From: Nitrospirota bacterium
Lineage (GTDB): Bacteria > Nitrospirota > Leptospirillia > Leptospirillales > Leptospirillaceae
NCBI GenBank assembly: GCA_021826965.1
Contig: JAKAYA010000004.1
Location: 1 to 64,000 of the forward strand
DNA length: 64,000 bases
Reading direction: 5' to 3'
Positions 28,598 to 37,794 of this stretch are shown here, in pieces. The first letter of the stretch is position 1. Each line of letters starts with the position of its first letter. The position numbers and the translations under genes were made by a program. A model generated the notes under the pieces. The model made no database searches, had not been told where the DNA came from, and was given only the letters and a program-made list of their open reading frames with translations.

Positions 28598-30520
28598 ATG
28601 GGAAAAGTGATTGGTATCGATCTCGGAACAACGAATTCCTGCGTGTCGATCATGGAAGGGGGGGAGCCGGTCGTCATCCCGAACCAGGAAGGTGCCCGGA
28701 TCACCCCTTCGGTCGTCGCGTTTACGGACAAGGGAGATGTTCTCGTCGGACAGGTGGCCAAACGCCAGGCCATCACGAACCCGGAGAATACCGTCTATTC
28801 GGTCAAGCGGCTCATCGGACGGAAGTTCGACTCCGAAGAGGTGGCCCATGCCATGAAGCGGTTGCCCTACAAGGTCGTCAAGTCCACCAACGGCGACGCC
28901 CATGTCGAAATCCGGGGCAAGGTTTACAGCCCTGCCGAAATTTCGGCCAAGATCCTTGTGAAGCTCAAGCAGGCGGCGGAAGATTATCTGGGTGAAAAAG
29001 TGACCGAGGCGGTTATTACGGTTCCGGCCTATTTTAACGATGCCCAGCGACAGGACACCAAGAACGCGGGGGCGATCGCGGGGCTGAACGTTCTCCGGAT
29101 CATCAACGAGCCGACCGCCGCTTCCCTGGCTTACGGTCTCGACAACAAAAAAGAAGAAAAGATTGCCGTGTACGACCTCGGCGGAGGCACGTTCGACATT
29201 TCCATTCTGGAAATCGGCGATGGCGTTTTTGAGGTCAAGTCGACCAACGGAGACACCTATCTGGGTGGCGACGACTTCGATCTGAAGATCATCGATTTTC
29301 TGGTCGGGGAATTCAAAAAGGAAAACGGGATCGATCTGAAGAATGACAAGATGGCCCTCCAGCGTCTGAAGGAAGCGGCGGAGAAAGCCAAGATCGAACT
29401 TTCGACGGCTCTCGAGACCGAAATCAATCTGCCTTATATCACGGCCGACCAGACGGGACCGAAGCACCTTGTTCTGAAAATGAGCCGTTCGAAGCTCGAG
29501 CAGCTGGTCGGAGACCTGATTCAGCACTCCCTCGAACCCGTGCGAAAGGCGCTCGATGATGCGGGGATGAACACGGGAATGATTGACGAAGTGGTGCTGG
29601 TCGGCGGTCAGACCCGGATGCCCAAGGTCCAGGAGGCCGTCAAGTCTTTCTTTGGCAAGGAACCACACAAGGGAGTGAACCCGGACGAAGTTGTCGCGAT
29701 TGGCGCGGCGATCCAGGGGGGAGTCCTGAAGGGGGATGTGAAGGACGTTCTGTTGTTGGACGTGACGCCCCTCTCCCTCGGAATTGAAACCTTGGGAGGC
29801 GTTTTCACCAAGCTGATCGAACGGAACACGACTATTCCGGCGAAGAAGAGCCAGGTTTTTACGACTGCGGCAGACAATCAGGGTTCGGTGACGGTCAAGG
29901 TGTTTCAGGGCGAACGGGAAATGGCGTCCGACAACAAACTTCTGGGCCAGTTCGACCTGGAAGGCATTCCTCCGGCTCCGAGAGGCGTTCCCCAGATCGA
30001 GGTAACCTTCGACATCGACTCCAACGGCATCGTTCATGTGGGAGCAAAGGACAAGGGAACCGGGAAGGAACAGAACATCCACATCACCGCCCAGGGGGGA
30101 CTCTCGAAAGAGGAGATCGATCGCCTGATCCGGGAAGCGGAGTCCCATGCGGCCGAAGACAAGGCCCGCCGGGACCGGATCGAATTGAGGAACAACCTCG
30201 AATCCCTCGTCTATTCGACCGAAAAGTCCCTGAACGAAATCGGGGACAAGATTTCCGACGTCGAGAGGGGGACGATCCGCGAAGCCATCGATGCCGCGAA
30301 GGAGAAGATGACATCCGAAGACAAGGACGTATTGCAGCAGGCGTTCAAGGATCTGGAGACCCAGTCCCACAAGCTGGCGGAAATGGTCTACAAAGCATCG
30401 CAGCAAACGGCGCCGGGCGGAGAGCAGGGGCCCGGAGCGCCCGGAGCGTCTTCGGGACAGACGGAAGACCCGACGGTCGTGGATGCCGAATACGAAGATG
30501 TCAATCAGAAGAAAAACTGA
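28598..30520 (+). CDS. dnaK: Chaperone DnaK (Hsp70)
   Basis: A 640-residue Hsp70. The nucleotide-binding domain opens [20 protein letters not shown] and contains [11 protein letters not shown] and [12 protein letters not shown]. The substrate-binding domain starts near 390 ([18 protein letters not shown]), and the lid and a disordered glycine/proline-rich tail end in [10 protein letters not shown]. It has full family length. A GAGAGGAAAGG ribosome site precedes it. It is followed by an intrinsic terminator before dnaJ. Confidence 0.98.
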   Translation: MGKVIGIDLGTTNSCVSIMEGGEPVVIPNQEGARITPSVVAFTDKGDVLVGQVAKRQAITNPENTVYSVKRLIGRKFDSEEVAHAMKRLPYKVVKSTNGDAHVEIRGKVYSPAEISAKILVKLKQAAEDYLGEKVTEAVITVPAYFNDAQRQDTKNAGAIAGLNVLRIINEPTAASLAYGLDNKKEEKIAVYDLGGGTFDISILEIGDGVFEVKSTNGDTYLGGDDFDLKIIDFLVGEFKKENGIDLKNDKMALQRLKEAAEKAKIELSTALETEINLPYITADQTGPKHLVLKMSRSKLEQLVGDLIQHSLEPVRKALDDAGMNTGMIDEVVLVGGQTRMPKVQEAVKSFFGKEPHKGVNPDEVVAIGAAIQGGVLKGDVKDVLLLDVTPLSLGIETLGGVFTKLIERNTTIPAKKSQVFTTAADNQGSVTVKVFQGEREMASDNKLLGQFDLEGIPPAPRGVPQIEVTFDIDSNGIVHVGAKDKGTGKEQNIHITAQGGLSKEEIDRLIREAESHAAEDKARRDRIELRNNLESLVYSTEKSLNEIGDKISDVERGTIREAIDAAKEKMTSEDKDVLQQAFKDLETQSHKLAEMVYKASQQTAPGGEQGPGAPGASSGQTEDPTVVDAEYEDVNQKKN

Positions 30521-30540
30521 TACGCTATGAGACAGGACTG

Positions 30541-30579
30541 TGGAGGGGGCGGAAAGACGGTCCCCTCCATTTGTTTTTT
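30541..30579 (+). terminator. Intrinsic terminator between dnaK and dnaJ
   Basis: TGGAGGGG at 30541-30548 pairs perfectly with CCCCTCCA at 30562-30569, followed by a T-rich tract to 30579. It should reduce read-through from dnaK into dnaJ, so dnaJ either gets a fraction of the transcript or has its own promoter. Confidence 0.8.
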
Positions 30580-30675
30580 GGGAAATTTCGCGGTCGGCCC
30601 GGGATTGTACGGGTCGTCCGATCCTCCTGTTCAACGGGGGAAACGCGGATGATCAAGACATAAGGAACCTGACGA

Positions 30676-31794
30676 TTGGCTGCAAAAGACTACTATAACT
30701 TGCTGGGCGTATCCAGGACCGCTTCCCAGGACGAGATCAAGAAAGCCTACCGCAAACTGGCGATGAAGTACCACCCCGACCGGAACCCTGGCGACAAGGC
30801 GGCCGAAGCCCAGTTCAAGTCGATCAACGAAGCCTATGAGGTTTTGGGAGATCCCCAGAAAAAAAACGTTTACGATTCCGGGGGATTTACGGAAGGCTTC
30901 GATTCGGCTTCCTATCAGGGTGCCGGTTCTCCCTTCGGAGATCTCTTTGCGGATGTGTTTTCCGAGTTTTTCGGAGGAGGGCAACGAGGTGGCCCCAACC
31001 CCCAGCAGGGCGAACATATCCTCCGTCAAGTCGAGCTGAGCTTCGAGGAAGCTGCTCTCGGCCGGGAGATTTCCATCAAGATTTCCCGATGGGAAACCTG
31101 TTCACCCTGTTCCGGAACCGGAGCCAAGAACGGAAAGGCGGTTCGCGTCTGTTCGACGTGCCGGGGGACGGGTTATATCCGGATCCAGCAGGGATTTTTC
31201 GCCGTCCAGCGGGCCTGCTCGTCCTGTGGTGGCGAGGGGAGAGTTGTGACGGAGTCCTGTCCGGCCTGCTCCGGTCGGGGACGGACGTCGGTGGAACGCA
31301 CCATTACCCGTACCATTCCGGCCGGTGTCTCTTCGGGGGTGCGAGTACGGATCAACGGAGAAGGCCATGCCGGGGCTTTCGGAGGCCCTCCCGGAGACCT
31401 TTTTCTGGATATTGCCGTCAAGCCCCATGCTTTTTTCAGCAGGGAAGGGGACGATCTGGTCGTGGAAAAAAAAATCTCCTTCATCCAGGCGATCTTCGGA
31501 GACGAAGTCGAGGTTCCGACTCTCGGAGCTCCTGTTTCCCTGAAGGTCGATCCGGGGACTCAGCCCGGCACGATCCGGCGGTTCCGGGGCAAGGGGCTTG
31601 CCAACCCCCAGACGCGGCACATGGGGGACATGATCGTCCGTCTCTCGGTCGAAATTCCGACAAAGCTCAACCGGGAACAGCGGGAACTCCTCGAAAAATT
31701 CGCCTCCGTTTCGGGAGAAGGCGGTACCCATTCCTCCGGGGGGGCTTCGGAAGGCGGCGGCATCTTTTCCAAAGTCAAGTCCATTTTCGAGTGA
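30676..31794 (+). CDS. dnaJ: Chaperone DnaJ (Hsp40)
   Basis: A 372-residue type I J-protein. The J domain ([13 protein letters not shown]... with HPD near residue 33) is followed by a G/F-rich linker, then a zinc-binding domain with four CxxCxGxG repeats ([32 protein letters not shown]) and C-terminal substrate domains. It starts at TTG 30676 after TAAGGA. It stimulates the DnaK ATPase. Confidence 0.96.
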   Translation: MAAKDYYNLLGVSRTASQDEIKKAYRKLAMKYHPDRNPGDKAAEAQFKSINEAYEVLGDPQKKNVYDSGGFTEGFDSASYQGAGSPFGDLFADVFSEFFGGGQRGGPNPQQGEHILRQVELSFEEAALGREISIKISRWETCSPCSGTGAKNGKAVRVCSTCRGTGYIRIQQGFFAVQRACSSCGGEGRVVTESCPACSGRGRTSVERTITRTIPAGVSSGVRVRINGEGHAGAFGGPPGDLFLDIAVKPHAFFSREGDDLVVEKKISFIQAIFGDEVEVPTLGAPVSLKVDPGTQPGTIRRFRGKGLANPQTRHMGDMIVRLSVEIPTKLNREQRELLEKFASVSGEGGTHSSGGASEGGGIFSKVKSIFE

Positions 31795-31800
31795 TTACCG

Positions 31801-32664
31801 ATGCCGGGGCCAAAAGTCTTCTGGATAGGGCAGGAAGATCGGGCAGAGTTTTCCCGGCCGGATTCACGGAAGGGGCGGCTTTATCCGGGGCAGACTCTTT
31901 CCCGGCATCTTCTGGCGAGTCTACGCGCCCGTGAGGGGGACGTCTTTTCGTTTTCCAATCCGGATGCCGGGGCCAATTACCGGGGAACCCTGATTTCACG
32001 GGATCCCTGTGTTCTGGAACTGGAGGCGATTCAATCCCGGGATGTGACGCACGATCCTCTTCCCCGTCTCGGCGTGGTCTTTTCGCCGCTCAAGGGGGAT
32101 GTTCTTTCCGATGTTCTTTCGATGGCTGTCATGTCCGGCATCGATATTCTTCAGCCGATGGTCGCCGACCGAAGCATCGTCCGCTGGGCCGAAAGGGATG
32201 GATGGGATTCCAGGGAAAAGCGCTTCGAGGGAGTTATCCGGGAGAAAAGTCAGCTTGCGGGAAGGACGACCCGGATGCAGGTCGCACCACCACTTCCCCT
32301 GAAATCTTTTCTGGAAAAACGGGAAACGGACTTCTTTCTCTGGTTCGACGAGGATCCGGAAGGATCTTGCGCTCCCACGGAGATCCTGGATGCCTTTCGG
32401 CATTTTCCGGTGACCCGATGGAGGGAAAGAACGATCTGGTCTGTCGTCGGACCGGAGGGGGGCTGGTCGGAGCGCGACCGGTCTTGCCTGAGGAAACCGG
32501 AAGAAGAAGGTCGCGTTTTTCGTATTTCTCTCGGGGAAAGGGTCTACTCCGGAGAAATGGCTCTTTTGGCCTCCATCCTTTTTCTGGGAACGTTCCTGTC
32601 TCCCATGCTTTCTCCGGAAGGCTCCCGGAAAGGCCACGACACGCTTCCTCCGGGAGAACAGTAA
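31801..32664 (+). CDS. rsmE: 16S rRNA (uracil-1498-N3)-methyltransferase RsmE
   Basis: A 287-residue SPOUT methyltransferase. An N-terminal PUA-like region is followed by the SPOUT fold with the SAM-loop signature VVGPEGGWSERD near residue 217. The usual C-terminal LGxRILRTETA is changed to LGERVYSGEMAL, so the knot region is diverged. The gene starts 6 bp after dnaJ; a dnaJ-rsmE order is common (often with prmA between). Activity on U1498 is inferred from family. Confidence 0.8.
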   Translation: MPGPKVFWIGQEDRAEFSRPDSRKGRLYPGQTLSRHLLASLRAREGDVFSFSNPDAGANYRGTLISRDPCVLELEAIQSRDVTHDPLPRLGVVFSPLKGDVLSDVLSMAVMSGIDILQPMVADRSIVRWAERDGWDSREKRFEGVIREKSQLAGRTTRMQVAPPLPLKSFLEKRETDFFLWFDEDPEGSCAPTEILDAFRHFPVTRWRERTIWSVVGPEGGWSERDRSCLRKPEEEGRVFRISLGERVYSGEMALLASILFLGTFLSPMLSPEGSRKGHDTLPPGEQ

Positions 32665-32665
32665 A

Positions 32666-33112
32666 ATGAGACTGGTCCGGCTTTTGACATTTTTTCTGGA
32701 TCTGTCGATCGCCCACTTTTGTTTTCGGTTCTGGACCTACCTCTGGTTTTCCGAGAAGGGTTTTTCGGTCGATCGCCCGCTTCTTTCCCTCCTGATGGAA
32801 GTGTTGTTTGTCTTTCTTTATTTCTGGTTTCTTGTCTCTCTCTGGTCGCAGACTCCCGGAATGGTTCTCCTCGGAATCCGCATCGCGAAGGAAGAGCATG
32901 CTTCGTCTTCCGTCGGAGTGCTTCGCGCTTTTTCCCGGACGTTTTTCCTGTTTGTGACAAACCTTCCATTGGGGATGGGGGCTCTTTTTTCTCTCCTGTC
33001 ACCCGCCGGAAAGACGCTTTATGATTGTCTGTCGCAGACCCGTGTCGTCTGGGACGAAAAACTGGACCGGGTTTCCCGGACAAAGGACGAACTCCGTCCG
33101 GACCTGGGATGA
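32666..33112 (+). CDS. RDD-family membrane protein
   Basis: A 148-residue protein with three likely membrane segments. It has the three polar positions of the RDD domain: an Arg at the first helix (RLLTFFLDLSIA), a TPGMVLLGIRI loop after helix two, and a final D near DCLSQTRVV. Function of this family is mostly unknown; some members are Na+/H+ antiporters. It begins one base after the rsmE stop, so it is coupled to it. Confidence 0.75.
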   Translation: MRLVRLLTFFLDLSIAHFCFRFWTYLWFSEKGFSVDRPLLSLLMEVLFVFLYFWFLVSLWSQTPGMVLLGIRIAKEEHASSSVGVLRAFSRTFFLFVTNLPLGMGALFSLLSPAGKTLYDCLSQTRVVWDEKLDRVSRTKDELRPDLG

Positions 33113-33144
33113 ATCCTTTGATTTTCTTTTCAAGGAGTTGATCA

Positions 33145-33741
33145 ATGCCGGACAAGGCTTTCTGGAACCAGCGCTATCTGGACAAGAATACGGGATGGGA
33201 CCTCGGTCAACCTGCGCCACCCTTTGTCCGTCTTGTTGAAAAAGGAGAGTTCGGTCCTCCCGGCCGTGTTCTCATTCCCGGGGCCGGTCGCAGCTATGAA
33301 GGAATTTTTCTGGCCTCCCGGGGCTACGATGTAACGAGCGTTGACTTTGCTTCCCAGGCAGTCATCGAGGCCCGGGAGGCCGCCCGGCTGGCCGGAGTGA
33401 AAATCACGGTCATCGAAGAGGATTTTTTCCGTCTGGACCCCCGGCAATCCGGAACGTTCGATTATCTGCTCGAACATACCTGTTTTTGTGCCATCGATCC
33501 CCAAATGCGTCCTGCCTATGTGGAGAAAGCCTATGAAATTCTCGCTCCGGGGGGGCTATTGATCGGTCTCTTTTATGCGCATGGTCGGGAAGGGGGACCC
33601 CCCTGGACTACGACGGAAGAGGAGGTCCGGACACTGTTCAAAAAGCGCTTCGATCTTCTTTCGCTCGGCCTGACCGACTGGTCGGTCGATTCCCGCAAGG
33701 GAGAGGAGCTTCTGGGACGTCTCCGTCGCAAGGAAGGATAG
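33145..33741 (+). CDS. TPMT-family class I SAM-dependent methyltransferase
   Basis: A 198-residue methyltransferase. WNQRYLDKNTGWDLGQPAPPF and LEHTCFCAIDP are characteristic of the thiopurine/thiol methyltransferase (TPMT) family. Motif I is VLIPGAGRSYEG. Members methylate thiols, selenide, tellurite or halides; the physiological substrate cannot be chosen here. An AAGGAG ribosome site precedes the ATG. Its stop is one base before the GTG of cobU. Confidence 0.82.
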   Translation: MPDKAFWNQRYLDKNTGWDLGQPAPPFVRLVEKGEFGPPGRVLIPGAGRSYEGIFLASRGYDVTSVDFASQAVIEAREAARLAGVKITVIEEDFFRLDPRQSGTFDYLLEHTCFCAIDPQMRPAYVEKAYEILAPGGLLIGLFYAHGREGGPPWTTTEEEVRTLFKKRFDLLSLGLTDWSVDSRKGEELLGRLRRKEG

Positions 33742-33742
33742 C

Positions 33743-34285
33743 GTGTCCCTGATCCTTGTCATCGGCGGAATCCGTTCCGGAAAGTCCCGATTTGCCGAAC
33801 AACTGGCCTTGTCGGAAGGCGCCTTTCCCTGGGTGTACCTGCCCACGGCCTATCCGTCCGATCCGGAGATGATCGGAAGGATCGAACGCCACCGCCGGGA
33901 ACGGGATGCACGATGGGAGGTGATGGGTCTTCCGGACGCTCCCGAACCACCGGACGCTCTGTTGCGGAGACTCGGGTGTGTTCCTTCCGGAGCGACATTT
34001 CTTCTGGATGGAATGGGCCTGTTATTGGGGCAGTTCTTCATGTTCCGGGAAAAGGTCTCCTCCGCCAGAGTGCTGGAGGATGCCGACCCTTTGTGCGCTT
34101 GGCTGTCCGACCGGAACGGATTGACCGTTGTCGTGACGGACGAAGCCGGATCCGGGGGGATCCCGATGACCGTTTCCGGTCGGAGTTTTGCCGACGTCCT
34201 GGGCGAGATGAACCAGAAACTGGCCAAGAAAGCCCGGTCTGTCTATCTGATGGTGGCGGGATACCCTTTGACCGTCAAATCCTGA
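33743..34285 (+). CDS. cobU: Adenosylcobinamide kinase/guanylyltransferase CobU
   Basis: A 180-residue P-loop enzyme of the nucleotide-loop assembly branch of cobalamin synthesis. It opens LILVIGGIRSGKSRFAE (Walker A at about 7-15), has RIERHRRERDARW (the conserved H near residue 50) and LLDGMGLLLGQ in place of the usual DCLTLWL-type region, then VVVTDEAGSGGIP. The GTG start overlaps nothing and lies one base after the methyltransferase gene. cobT follows. Confidence 0.88.
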   Translation: MSLILVIGGIRSGKSRFAEQLALSEGAFPWVYLPTAYPSDPEMIGRIERHRRERDARWEVMGLPDAPEPPDALLRRLGCVPSGATFLLDGMGLLLGQFFMFREKVSSARVLEDADPLCAWLSDRNGLTVVVTDEAGSGGIPMTVSGRSFADVLGEMNQKLAKKARSVYLMVAGYPLTVKS

Positions 34286-34317
34286 AACTTCCACATCCAG
34301 GGAAGGAGCCTATCGAC

Positions 34318-35409
34318 GTGTCCCATCCGCCAGCTCGTCTGACTATTGAAAAATGGTTGCAAGAGGTGAAGCGCGAGCGCTCGGCCTGCCATTCCATGGA
34401 CGTGTTGCTTCGGGAGATGAAAACGCACTGGGATCATCTGACAAAACCCGCAGGCTCCCTCGGACAGATGGAATCCCTGGCGGTCTGGTTCGGTCTTGTT
34501 CACGGAACATCCCGTTTGCCGGAGCCCCGGACAGCCGTCTGCGTGTTTGCCGGCGATCATGGAGTTACACGGGCAGGGGTCTCGGCCTATCCCTCCTCGG
34601 TGACCCGGGAAATGGTGAAAAATTTCGCCGAGGGAGGAGCGGCGATCTGTGTCCTCACGCGACAGTTCGGCATGGGGCTGTCGGTTGTGGACGTGGGGGT
34701 CGACGGGGACCTTTCCGGCCTTTCCGGTGTCATCCACCGGAAAGTGGCATCCGGCACCCGGAACTTTCTGGAAGAACCGGCGATGACCCCGGAAGAAGGA
34801 CTGAAAGCCATGGAAGCGGGGCGAGAAATGGCACACCGGCTGGTGGACGACGGGTACCGGATCCTGGTGGCCGGCGAGATGGGGATCGGGAATACCACCG
34901 CCGCATCGGCCCTGGTGGCCGCCCTTTTGTCCCTGCCGGGGGAGGTGGTCACCGGGAGAGGGACCGGAGTCGACGACAGCGTTTTCCGAAACAAGGTCCG
35001 TGTCGTGGAAGAGGCGCTCCTGAAATACCGTGCACTGCTCCTGACCCCTCTCGACTGGCTCTGGGCCGTTGGTGGTCTGGAAATCGCCGCAATGACGGGT
35101 TTCATGATCGGTGCAGCAGAGCGGCGGACTCCCGTCGTCCTCGACGGACTGATTACTTCTTCCGCGGCGCTTGTGGCCTGTCGACTCGAGAAGGGCATGT
35201 CGGCCTACCTCCTCGCAGGACATCAAAGCCAGGAGCCGGGACATCGTCCCATTCTGGACGAGATCGGACTTTCTCCTCTCTTGAACCTCGACCTCCGTCT
35301 GGGCGAGGGGACCGGGGGCGCCCTCGCCGCCCATCTTGTCATGACGGCGGTCCGTCTGTACCAGGAAATGGCCACCTTCGAAAGCGCCCAGGTTTCGGGT
35401 CCGCATTGA
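34318..35409 (+). CDS. cobT: Nicotinate-nucleotide:dimethylbenzimidazole phosphoribosyltransferase CobT
   Basis: A 363-residue enzyme that makes alpha-ribazole phosphate for the lower ligand of cobalamin. Family marks are DHLTKPAGSLGQME, FAGDHGVTRAGVSAYP, AGEMGIGNTTAASAL and the C-terminal YLLAGHQSQEPGH. GTG 34318 has GGAAGGAG upstream at good spacing, and earlier reading in this frame overlaps cobU. Its stop overlaps the TTG of cobS. Confidence 0.94.
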   Translation: MSHPPARLTIEKWLQEVKRERSACHSMDVLLREMKTHWDHLTKPAGSLGQMESLAVWFGLVHGTSRLPEPRTAVCVFAGDHGVTRAGVSAYPSSVTREMVKNFAEGGAAICVLTRQFGMGLSVVDVGVDGDLSGLSGVIHRKVASGTRNFLEEPAMTPEEGLKAMEAGREMAHRLVDDGYRILVAGEMGIGNTTAASALVAALLSLPGEVVTGRGTGVDDSVFRNKVRVVEEALLKYRALLLTPLDWLWAVGGLEIAAMTGFMIGAAERRTPVVLDGLITSSAALVACRLEKGMSAYLLAGHQSQEPGHRPILDEIGLSPLLNLDLRLGEGTGGALAAHLVMTAVRLYQEMATFESAQVSGPH

Positions 35410-36188
35410 AAGAGATCCTTCCCTGTTTTCGGAGGACTCTTTCTTTCCTGACCCGTTATCCCGTCCCGTTCACCGACGTTTCTGAAGAGGCCGGACCGAA
35501 GATTTGCGTCGCCTGGTTCCCGCTGGTCGGGGTGCTGGTTGGTCTTTCCCCCGCTGTCGCCGACCGTGTGACCGCGTCCTTCCCGGTTTTTTTGGGGGCG
35601 CTCGTCGTTGTCCTGGTCTGGACGTTCGTGACGGGCGGCATCCATTGGGACGGCTGGGCGGACAGCATCGAGACGGCACTGTCGGGTGTGACGGGACCGG
35701 AGAAAAAAAGGATCCGGAAGGATCCCCACCTGGGAACCTTTGGAGGATTGGCGCTTCTGTCCGGATTTCTGGTCAAGGTTTTTGCAGTGGCCGGCTACGC
35801 CTTCGAGCCGATGGATTTCGTGGCGGTCGCTCTCTGGGGACGGGGAATCCTGCCGCTCTTTCTCTTTCTGGTGCGCAGGATGGCCCCGGAGATTCCTTTG
35901 TCAGATGGACTTGGCGGAGGATTCATCTCCGGAATCGGGAAAAAATGTTTCGTTTTCCCGACGCTGGCGACGGGGACCACCCTTGTTTTTCTTCTGGGCA
36001 TCCCCGGAACACTGGTCCTTTTGGCGGGACTGCCGCTCCTCCTGATTCCGGCACGATGGATCCTGCTCCGGCAGGATGCTTTTTCCGGAGATTTCATCGG
36101 GTTTTCCGTCGAGCTTCTCGAAATGTCTTCACTGATCTTCCTGGGGATTCTCCGTTCCCATCCGCTGCACGCTTCCCTGACCGTCTGA
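35406..36188 (+). CDS. cobS: Adenosylcobinamide-GDP ribazoletransferase CobS
   Basis: A 260-residue polytopic membrane enzyme that joins AdoCbi-GDP and alpha-ribazole(-phosphate). The metal motif is GGIHWDGWADSIETALSG (family GxxHxDGxAD). It starts at TTG 35406, overlapping the cobT stop (TTGA); no ATG lies nearby and the family N-terminus (FRRTLSFLTRYPVP) begins right there. It ends the plus-strand cobUTS run and converges with the minus-strand DsrE operon. Confidence 0.88.
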   Translation: MKEILPCFRRTLSFLTRYPVPFTDVSEEAGPKICVAWFPLVGVLVGLSPAVADRVTASFPVFLGALVVVLVWTFVTGGIHWDGWADSIETALSGVTGPEKKRIRKDPHLGTFGGLALLSGFLVKVFAVAGYAFEPMDFVAVALWGRGILPLFLFLVRRMAPEIPLSDGLGGGFISGIGKKCFVFPTLATGTTLVFLLGIPGTLVLLAGLPLLLIPARWILLRQDAFSGDFIGFSVELLEMSSLIFLGILRSHPLHASLTV

Positions 36189-36243
36189 TGACCGGCTTTC
36201 CGGGCAGGGGGCCATCCAATCCGGGACTTCTCCGAAGGAATTT

Positions 36244-36654
36244 CTAAAAACTCAAGACAGTCTGGGCTTCCAATACCTCGTCCAGAAGAAAAGAAGTCAT
36301 TCCGCGGACTTCGTCGATTCCGTCCACCAGATCCGTCTCTTCCATGCCGAAGATGGCCATGGAAGACGAACAGGCAAAGAGGCAGACGTCTCCCTGGGAT
36401 TTCGCGTTTTTCAAAAGGCCGGGGAGGTCCAGAAGATTCATGTTGTCCAGTCTCTCCCGGATAGGGTCCTTTTCCTTCCCGAACAGATCGGACAAAACGA
36501 TCTCTTTCGATCTTCTCCGGTCCAGCCGAAAAAGGGCTTCGTCCCGGAAGAGAACCCGGACAGACATGTCCGAAACGGCCCCGGCCATGATGGTCGTGAA
36601 CAGGTTGACCAGGGCCGTATGGGATCCGCGGGTGGCGATGATGGCCATTTTCAT
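36244..36654 (-). CDS. DsrE-family protein A (distal gene of sulfur-relay-like operon)
   Basis: A 136-residue DsrE/DsrF-like fold protein. It opens KMAIIATRGSHTALVNLFTTI and contains CLFACSSSMAIFGMEETDLVDG with two cysteines, the region that in DsrE-like proteins carries the reactive Cys. Its ATG overlaps the stop of the TusA-like gene. It is the last gene of a five-gene minus-strand cluster. Sulfane-sulfur binding is an inference from family. Confidence 0.72.
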   Translation of the reverse strand: MKMAIIATRGSHTALVNLFTTIMAGAVSDMSVRVLFRDEALFRLDRRRSKEIVLSDLFGKEKDPIRERLDNMNLLDLPGLLKNAKSQGDVCLFACSSSMAIFGMEETDLVDGIDEVRGMTSFLLDEVLEAQTVLSF

Positions 36655-36908
36655 CGTGAACCCGCTTTTTCGAGGCGCAGCAGGACCCGGCCGTCTGTGT
36701 CTTCCATCGACAGGATCCGATGTCTGAACTTCCGGGACCAGGATTCGATTTCCCGTTTCTGGAAACGATTCGAAGTGATGGCAAGAACTTCGCCGGCTTC
36801 CATGGCGGCAAGAGTGGTCCGGATCACTCCCAGGCTCTGGCAGTCGACCGGATTGAAAAGGGCTGTCACGTCGAGTGTGCGCTCGATCGTTTCACCAGAC
36901 AATGACAC
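36651..36908 (-). CDS. TusA/SirA-like small protein with altered cysteine motif
   Basis: An 85-residue protein with the TusA-type layout: an N-terminal strand (TLDVTALFNPVDC), a helix beginning after the cysteine (QSLGVIRTTLAAMEAGEVLAI), then SRKFRHRILSMED...VLLRLEK. The canonical CPxP motif is replaced by CQSL; the cysteine is kept but both prolines are lost. The start chosen is GTG 36908, with GGAGG upstream; TTG 36902 is also in frame. It overlaps the genes on both sides, so it is tightly coupled. Classic TusA carries persulfide sulfur; here that needs testing. Confidence 0.68.
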   Translation of the reverse strand: MSLSGETIERTLDVTALFNPVDCQSLGVIRTTLAAMEAGEVLAITSNRFQKREIESWSRKFRHRILSMEDTDGRVLLRLEKAGSR

Positions 36909-37278
36909 TGTCGTGTTCCTCCACCAGGCGTGCGATCTTTCCTTCGGAGATCCGTTCGACGCCATCGATCAGATCCCCGGGATCAAGACCCCTTGCTGTC
37001 AGATGTTCTTCGACGACCCGGACACGGGCTCCGTGCTCCATCATGAATGCAAGAAGACGGGCGGGAGTGGTGTCGGCCTCCTGGACCTCCTGCCCCAGAA
37101 TTTTCAGGGACACTTGCTGTTTTGAAACCGCGTAGTTGACGCCGGAGTCTTTCAGCAGGACGCTGATTTCCAGAGGAGTGTCGGCGGTTCCCAGCGCCGT
37201 AGCGAACAGGTGGGGATCGACGGGTTCGAAACTCAGGTAAATCGGCTTTTCAAAGATGACAAGCACGTGGTTGGCCAT
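36892..37278 (-). CDS. DsrE-family protein B, cysteine-free
   Basis: A 128-residue protein (MANHVLVIFEKPIYLSF...) with DsrE/DsrF/DsrH-like alternating pattern and the segment AFMMEHGARVRVVEEHLTARG, typical of these folds before the reactive-Cys loop. No cysteine occurs in the whole sequence, so it cannot itself carry a persulfide and may be a structural partner in a heteromer. A GAGGAGG ribosome site precedes the ATG. Confidence 0.68.
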   Translation of the reverse strand: MANHVLVIFEKPIYLSFEPVDPHLFATALGTADTPLEISVLLKDSGVNYAVSKQQVSLKILGQEVQEADTTPARLLAFMMEHGARVRVVEEHLTARGLDPGDLIDGVERISEGKIARLVEEHDSVIVW

Positions 37279-37333
37279 GACGATTCCTCCTCATTTTCCG
37301 TGGTCCGGAGCCGGGACGTGCTGGAGTGCCGGA

Positions 37334-37780
37334 TCAACGGTACGCGGGAATGGCGATAACCTGGTCCGCGTTTCCGACAAATTTCCATAAATCTCCCAAG
37401 GTGCCGACAATCACCCCGTTCATTTGATGTTTTTCGACGCCCCGTTCCTGGGCGCACAGAATGCAGGTCACCCAGTCCAGCTTGCTGGTATGCAATCCCG
37501 CTCTCAACAACTGGTCGATAAATTTTCCGACATACGCATGCTTGTCCCCGATGACTTTCCGGAGAGAAGGGGGCTCCGAATGTTCGATCTGATCACGGTT
37601 CGTGAGTGTCACAGCCTCTTCGAAGGCCCATACGTTGACTTCGATTCCTCGTTCCAGAAGTTTTTCCGTGAGCCGAAGAACCGTTGTCGGGGCCTCACGC
37701 ATGTACGATCCGGTCGACAGAATCATGGTCACTTTTCGAACCTTCCGGGAGGAGCGGTCTTCGGTTTCTTCGGTCAGCAT
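37334..37780 (-). CDS. DsrE-family protein C with CxxC motif
   Basis: A 148-residue DsrE-like protein. After a charged leader, KVTMILSTGSYMREAPTTVLRLTEKLLERG matches the first strand-helix of the family. The motif DWVTCILCAQERGV carries a CxxC pair at the usual reactive-cysteine place, followed by GTLGDLWKFVGNADQVIAI. The ATG at 37780 has GGAGGTGA directly upstream; GTG 37786 lies inside that site. It is the strongest sulfur-carrier candidate of the cluster. Confidence 0.75.
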   Translation of the reverse strand: MLTEETEDRSSRKVRKVTMILSTGSYMREAPTTVLRLTEKLLERGIEVNVWAFEEAVTLTNRDQIEHSEPPSLRKVIGDKHAYVGKFIDQLLRAGLHTSKLDWVTCILCAQERGVEKHQMNGVIVGTLGDLWKFVGNADQVIAIPAYR

Positions 37781-37794
37781 GGTCACCTCCGCGC

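Noticed and set aside
27932-30634. Very long minus-strand open frame (about 900 codons) opposite grpE-dnaK
   Set aside because: It is antisense to strongly conserved chaperone genes and has no recognisable domain. Such frames arise from the codon bias of the real gene.
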